Assembly: GCF_000372865.1 (NCBI RefSeq)
Contig: NZ_KB889965.1
Location: forward strand, 3,679,786-3,743,785
Direction of reading: 5' to 3'
Source of the DNA: Methylosarcina fibrata AML-C10
Lineage (GTDB): Bacteria > Pseudomonadota > Gammaproteobacteria > Methylococcales > Methylomonadaceae
DNA length: 64,000 nt
Below the pieces are notes generated by a model, which worked only from the letters and a program-made list of their open reading frames with translations, did not search any database and was not told where the DNA came from. Numbering within the stretch: position 1 is the first letter of the stretch; each line of letters opens with the position of its first letter. Shown here piece by piece: positions 60,698 to 64,000 of this stretch. The position numbers and the translations under genes are program-made.

Positions 60698-61204
60698 TAC
60701 AAAAATAAAGAGCAGCGAACCGTTTTTTTGGCGCGCTTCGTAAAGACAATAGCACTTCTATAAAGCCGGAATGAATTTCTTCCGCGCCTTTAAATTAACT
60801 CTTCGCCGGTCGCTAAAATAAAACGGCGTCTTTCGAACGGATGCACCGCTGCCGGGGGGCTACATTATTCGAGCCATTCACCTAATGTAAGACCTCTTAA
60901 CCTACAATTAAGTTGAAACAACCCCTTCTCATCCTGTCTCTTTGATTATCCTGAAACAGGAACAGGTATTTACTATCGACTTTACTTCATTGGGGTGCCT
61001 GGCTGTCTCCCTGTGCCGTTACCGTGAAAATCGAAAGCCTCCCACAGACGATTGTCATGATTCGGGGTGTGGAAAGCCCCCTTCATGTCGGTTAAATTAA
61101 GAGAAAAAACACGGTAGGGTGGATAAGCGAAGCGCATCCACCGCATGGCTACAGAATTCCCTAACTTAGCGGTATTGGGTTGGGGCTTTAACGGATTCCG
61201 TATC
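60698..61204. other. Intergenic region with a REP-like inverted repeat
   Basis: About 500 bp without a gene. Near its end, GGTGGAT (61118-61124) and ATCCACC (61136-61142) form an inverted repeat around AAGCGAAGCGC; the sequence type GGTGGATAAGCG...CATCCACC recurs between genes in many gammaproteobacteria. The rest shows nothing recognisable. Confidence 0.5.
61117..61143. repeat. REP-like palindromic intergenic repeat
   Basis: GGTGGAT and ATCCACC flank a GC-rich centre, AAGCGAAGCGC. The element is typical of short dispersed intergenic palindromes that can form hairpins. Whether it is repeated in this genome cannot be seen in one window. Confidence 0.55.
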
Positions 61205-61810
61205 ATGTATAAGATAGGCCTGATTTTATTTTTTTCCACCTTGATCTGGTCGGGCATCGGGCCCAAAGATTATCCGACCTGGTTTCTCGAAACCGCCCCC
61301 GCTCTGATCGCCGTTATTCTGGTCATTGCGACCCGGCGGCGATTTCCGTTGACCTCGCTGGCCTATGTCCTGATTCTGATCCACAGCGTCATTTTAATGA
61401 TCGGCGGACATTACACTTATGCCGAAGTCCCTCTGTTCGACTGGATCAAGGAAACGCTCCATCAGGATCGGAATAATTTCGACAAACTGGGCCATTTTGC
61501 CCAGGGCTTTGTGCCTGCCATCGTCGCCCGGGAGATTCTTGTCCGGAACAAGGCTGTCAACGGTAACTCCTGGCTGAATTTTTTGATCGTCTGCGTGTGT
61601 CTTGCAATCAGCGCTTTTTATGAACTAATTGAATGGCTGGTTGCCTTATTCAGCGAGGAAGCGGCCGAGGCCTTTTTGGGAACCCAGGGATACGTCTGGG
61701 ATACCCAGACCGACATGGCCATGGCCTTGGCAGGAGCAGTCTTGGCGCTGCTGACTCTAAGCAGATGGCATGACCGCCAGCTTCAGGCCTTGCAACAGGA
61801 GACGCCATAG
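61205..61810 (+). CDS. DUF2238 (YjdF-like) membrane protein
   Basis: This 201-residue inner-membrane protein has about six spans. The DUF2238 hallmark is FDKLGHFAQGFVPAIVAREIL, then SAFYELIEWLVALF and QGYVWDTQTDMAMALAGAVLALL; these polar His/Asp/Glu residues inside helices suggest metal binding. Function is unknown. The ATG at 61205 (MYKIGLILFF) starts directly in the first membrane segment; a longer frame reads from the REP-like element. Confidence 0.88.
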   Translation: MYKIGLILFFSTLIWSGIGPKDYPTWFLETAPALIAVILVIATRRRFPLTSLAYVLILIHSVILMIGGHYTYAEVPLFDWIKETLHQDRNNFDKLGHFAQGFVPAIVAREILVRNKAVNGNSWLNFLIVCVCLAISAFYELIEWLVALFSEEAAEAFLGTQGYVWDTQTDMAMALAGAVLALLTLSRWHDRQLQALQQETP

Positions 61811-61905
61811 CGTTTTTATCCGGCGCCGGCCGCCAGCCTCCGGTACTTTTTTCGGCGGAATCATTATAAAATGACCCTTTTTCTCGCAAGTACATTATCA
61901 GACCC

Positions 61906-62790
61906 ATGAAACCAGACATCATCGTCAGCGCTGTGCAACAGCCCTGTAACCACGACCGACAAGCCAACCTGGATTTTTCCATCGCCAAAATCCATGAAGC
62001 GGCCGCCGCCAAGGCCGATCTGGTGGTATTGCCCGAATTGCATCTGGGACCTTACTTTTGCCAGAACGAAGACTACAACAATTTCGACCTGGCGCAACCG
62101 ATTCCGGGTCCGGCCACGGAAATCCTGGGCAACGTCGCGAAAAAGCTGGAAATCGTGATCGTCTCGACCATTTTCGAAAAACGGGCGCCCGGCCTCTACC
62201 ACAATACCGCCGTGGTGTTCGACAGGGACGGCCGTATCGCCGGCAAATACCGGAAAATGCACATACCGGACGACCCGGGTTTTTACGAGAAATATTATTT
62301 CACGCCGGGCGACATCGGCTTCAAGCCGATCGAGACGTCGATCGGCAAGCTTGGCGTGCTGGTGTGCTGGGACCAGTGGTTTCCGGAAGCCGCCCGGCTG
62401 ATGGCGCTGGCCGGCGCGGATCTCTTGATTTATCCGACCGCGATCGGCTGGGATCCGGACGATACCCAGGAAGAGCATCAGCGCCAGCTCAACGCCTGGA
62501 TCACGATCCAGCGTTCCCACGCCGTCGCCAACGGCATTCCGGTCGTTGCCTGCAACCGCATCGGCTTTGAAGCGGCGCCTAATTCGACGGCCGGCATTCA
62601 ATTCTGGGGCAACAGTTTCATTGCCGGCCCGCAAGGCGAAATTCTGACCCAGGCCGACGACTCGGAAGTCAAATTGCTGACCTGCCGCCTCGACGCCGCC
62701 AGAAGCGAGCGAGTCCGGCAGATATGGCCTTATCTGCGCGACCGCCGGATCGATCACTACGGCAATCTGACCCGGCGCTTTATCGATTAA
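61906..62790 (+). CDS. aguB: N-carbamoylputrescine amidase-like carbon-nitrogen hydrolase
   Basis: This 294-residue nitrilase-fold enzyme has the catalytic triad Glu (VVLPELHL), Lys (YRKMHIPDDP) and Cys (GVLVCWDQWFPE). The segment YEKYYFTPGD and the overall length match AguB, which hydrolyses N-carbamoylputrescine to putrescine. The usual partner, agmatine deiminase (aguA), is not within the window downstream, so the polyamine role is likely but not proved by context. Confidence 0.88.
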   Translation: MKPDIIVSAVQQPCNHDRQANLDFSIAKIHEAAAAKADLVVLPELHLGPYFCQNEDYNNFDLAQPIPGPATEILGNVAKKLEIVIVSTIFEKRAPGLYHNTAVVFDRDGRIAGKYRKMHIPDDPGFYEKYYFTPGDIGFKPIETSIGKLGVLVCWDQWFPEAARLMALAGADLLIYPTAIGWDPDDTQEEHQRQLNAWITIQRSHAVANGIPVVACNRIGFEAAPNSTAGIQFWGNSFIAGPQGEILTQADDSEVKLLTCRLDAARSERVRQIWPYLRDRRIDHYGNLTRRFID

Positions 62791-62820
62791 GGCGCTCGCA
62801 GCAAGGATGAGCCGCCCGGC

Positions 62821-63384
62821 TCATCCTTCCTTCCATTTGATGTTACAGCCCATACTGGGAATCTGATCCGGGTTGATCGGGCGGTTGGCCAGCAAATTAT
62901 CCAGCGCCTCGCGCAAATCCCTGCCCGTCAGCGGTATGTTGTTTTTCGGCATGGAATCGTCCAGCCGTCCCCGATAGACGCAGAAAAGATCCGCATCAAA
63001 CAAATAAATGTCGGGCGTGCAGGCCGCCTGATAGGCCTTGGCGACCGCCTGGCTCTCGTCGTACAGATAGGCCGCGAAAGGCCGTCCCCAGTCTTCCATC
63101 AATGCTTTCATCTTGTCCGGCGCATCTTCCGGATACTGAGCGACGTCGTTGGAGCTGATGGCGACGGTTCGAACGCCTTTTGCCGCGTAGGTCCTGGCAA
63201 TGTCGATCAACTGCTTTTCCTCGTGCATCACGTAAGGGCAATGATTGCAGATGAACAAAATCAGCGTGCCTTTTTCTCCCTTCAATTGTTGCAAGCTTAA
63301 AGTGTCGCCGGTCACCGTGTCGGGCAATTCGAAATCGGGGGCGCGCGTGCCGAGCGGCATCATCGTGGACTCAGTTAAAGCCAT
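62821..63384 (-). CDS. Thioredoxin-family (AhpC/TSA-like) protein
   Basis: This 187-residue cytoplasmic protein has a redoxin fold with an APDFELPDTVTGDTLSLQQLKG start and the redox motif FICNHCPYVMHEE (CxxC) near residue 52. ISSNDVAQYPEDAPDKM and the cis-Pro region QAACTPDIYLFD follow. It resembles the uncharacterised thioredoxin-family proteins with CNHCPYV, distinct from typical peroxiredoxins (no TPxC). The partner is unknown. Confidence 0.88.
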   Translation of the reverse strand: MALTESTMMPLGTRAPDFELPDTVTGDTLSLQQLKGEKGTLILFICNHCPYVMHEEKQLIDIARTYAAKGVRTVAISSNDVAQYPEDAPDKMKALMEDWGRPFAAYLYDESQAVAKAYQAACTPDIYLFDADLFCVYRGRLDDSMPKNNIPLTGRDLREALDNLLANRPINPDQIPSMGCNIKWKEG

Positions 63385-63702
63385 GGTTTTCTCCTGGGTA
63401 GTGTTGATTCAATATTATTACTAGAGAGCTGCATTGTACTTCAGGATTGCTAAAACAATAAATCCCGAAGGTTGGAAGGGAGACGGGATAGATTGGTTCA
63501 AGAACGCCGAGCATGACGTGTGTTGATCTGAAGATCGGCTGCCTTCATTAAAAACCAATGCCTGGATACCTTGGCTTCGGGAACCTGCCGGGCAAATTTC
63601 TATTTCATAGACCTTCAACTTAACAATACGCGATGCTCAACTTTAAATGAATTGAAGACATGGCCGCCCGCGGCTCCCAAGTTGTTCTACCAAAAGCAAC
63701 TT
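63385..63702. other. Intergenic region before the transposase remnant
   Basis: About 320 bp with no gene. I could not identify a terminal inverted repeat for the transposase remnant that follows, since the other end is outside the window. Confidence 0.4.
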
Positions 63703-64000
63703 ATGAAGGAGAAGGGTCATTGTAAAATAGAAGGCTTTATCATTTATATCTATTGCTGTGTAGAAGATATCTGCCGACTTTTCGTCAACCGACCGTTAAG
63801 AAGCCGGGGGGTATGTTCAAGCCGAGCGATGCCGAAGTCATCACGATGGGGCTCGTGGGTGAATTCATGGGCAAAGACCATGACAAAGGCATCTGGCGTT
63901 ATTTTCGCAATCACTGGCATAACCGGTTTTCTAACTTGGGCTCGCGTGCCAACTTTGCTAAGCAAAGCGCTAATTTATAGCAACTGAAAAGGCGCATACA
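63703..64000 (+). pseudogene. Decayed IS982-like transposase, 5' part, cut by the window edge
   Basis: The N-terminal segment IYIYCCVEDICRLFVNRPLRSRG lies in one frame and KPSDAEVITMGLVGEFMGKDHDKGIWRYFRNHWHNRF in the next. The joining point is a run of six G at 63806-63811: one more G would restore a single frame (RGGMFKPSDAE). A TAG at 63978-63980 then interrupts SANL-QLKRRI where related transposases have Trp, consistent with a TGG to TAG change. Two independent lesions indicate a dead element. The motif DAEVxTxxLVGEFxGxDxDKGxWRYFRxHW fits the IS982-family transposase N-terminus. The rest lies outside the window. Confidence 0.75.

Overview
The window is a 64 kb chromosomal segment of a gammaproteobacterium. 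The core genes (ilvBHC, tig-clpP-clpX, lysS, prfB, minCDE, thiC, glgP, hppA, selO, cmoB, hslO, a RegBA-type redox two-component system) and their protein sequences suggest a methanotroph-like member of the Methylococcales. That placement is inference only, because no methane or methanol oxidation gene lies in the window.

Left end, 1-10.2 kb: an accessory, defence-island-like region. On the minus strand runs a gene set that looks like a type III Druantia locus: a 1112-residue DruH/YjiT-like protein, then a small DUF4160-DUF2442 pair, then a large DEAH-box/DUF1998 helicase (DruE-like). The helicase gene is split. Its N-terminal part (motifs Q, I, II, III) is at 5237-6253, and its C-terminal part (motifs V, VI, DUF1998 zinc region) is an uninterrupted reading frame of about 1000 codons from 3007 to beyond the left edge. 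Between the halves, in the opposite orientation, sits an AT-richer 709-residue gene coding for an Xre-type HTH joined to a dynamin-like P-loop GTPase. It has its own promoter and a perfect 20-bp palindrome at the promoter. This is the most unusual object in the window: one putative defence or regulatory module inserted into another, with a 9-bp direct repeat at the borders.

10.3-19.3 kb: lptM-lysA, a CysB-like LysR regulator, a degenerate EAL protein, a TgpA-type transglutaminase, a small winged-helix protein and minCDE (minD starts with TTG). 19.3-29.3 kb: a TPP riboswitch and thiC, a DUF2782 protein, an inositol-monophosphatase-family enzyme, prfB with its programmed frameshift, lysS, then tig-clpP-clpX and a tRNA-Leu(UAG). 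29.4-34.3 kb: an uncharacterised radical SAM gene with a small membrane protein, and ilvB-ilvH-ilvC. 34.6-41 kb: a proton pyrophosphatase (K+-independent type), glycogen phosphorylase, trmL and an SDR-family epimerase.

41-51.3 kb: DedA, an HD-domain nucleotidase, YlqF/RbgA GTPase, SelO, a Sec-exported RTX-repeat protein, an orphan RND-type adaptor, gcvH, dgkA, a PfkB-family kinase, mazG and two very small membrane proteins. 51.3-64 kb: RegA/RegB with a possible small RNA, msrA, hslO, a cupin, a GacA/UvrY response regulator, cmoB, a thioredoxin-like protein, trhO, bacterioferritin plus ferredoxin (bfr-bfd) behind a Fur box, a DUF2238 membrane protein, an AguB-like amidase, a thioredoxin-family protein, and at the right edge a decayed IS982-like transposase. 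Most core genes stand alone or in short operons of two to three genes. Clear co-operation is limited to BCAA synthesis, Min division control, the Clp/trigger-factor proteostasis set, the RegBA pair and the iron storage/release pair.
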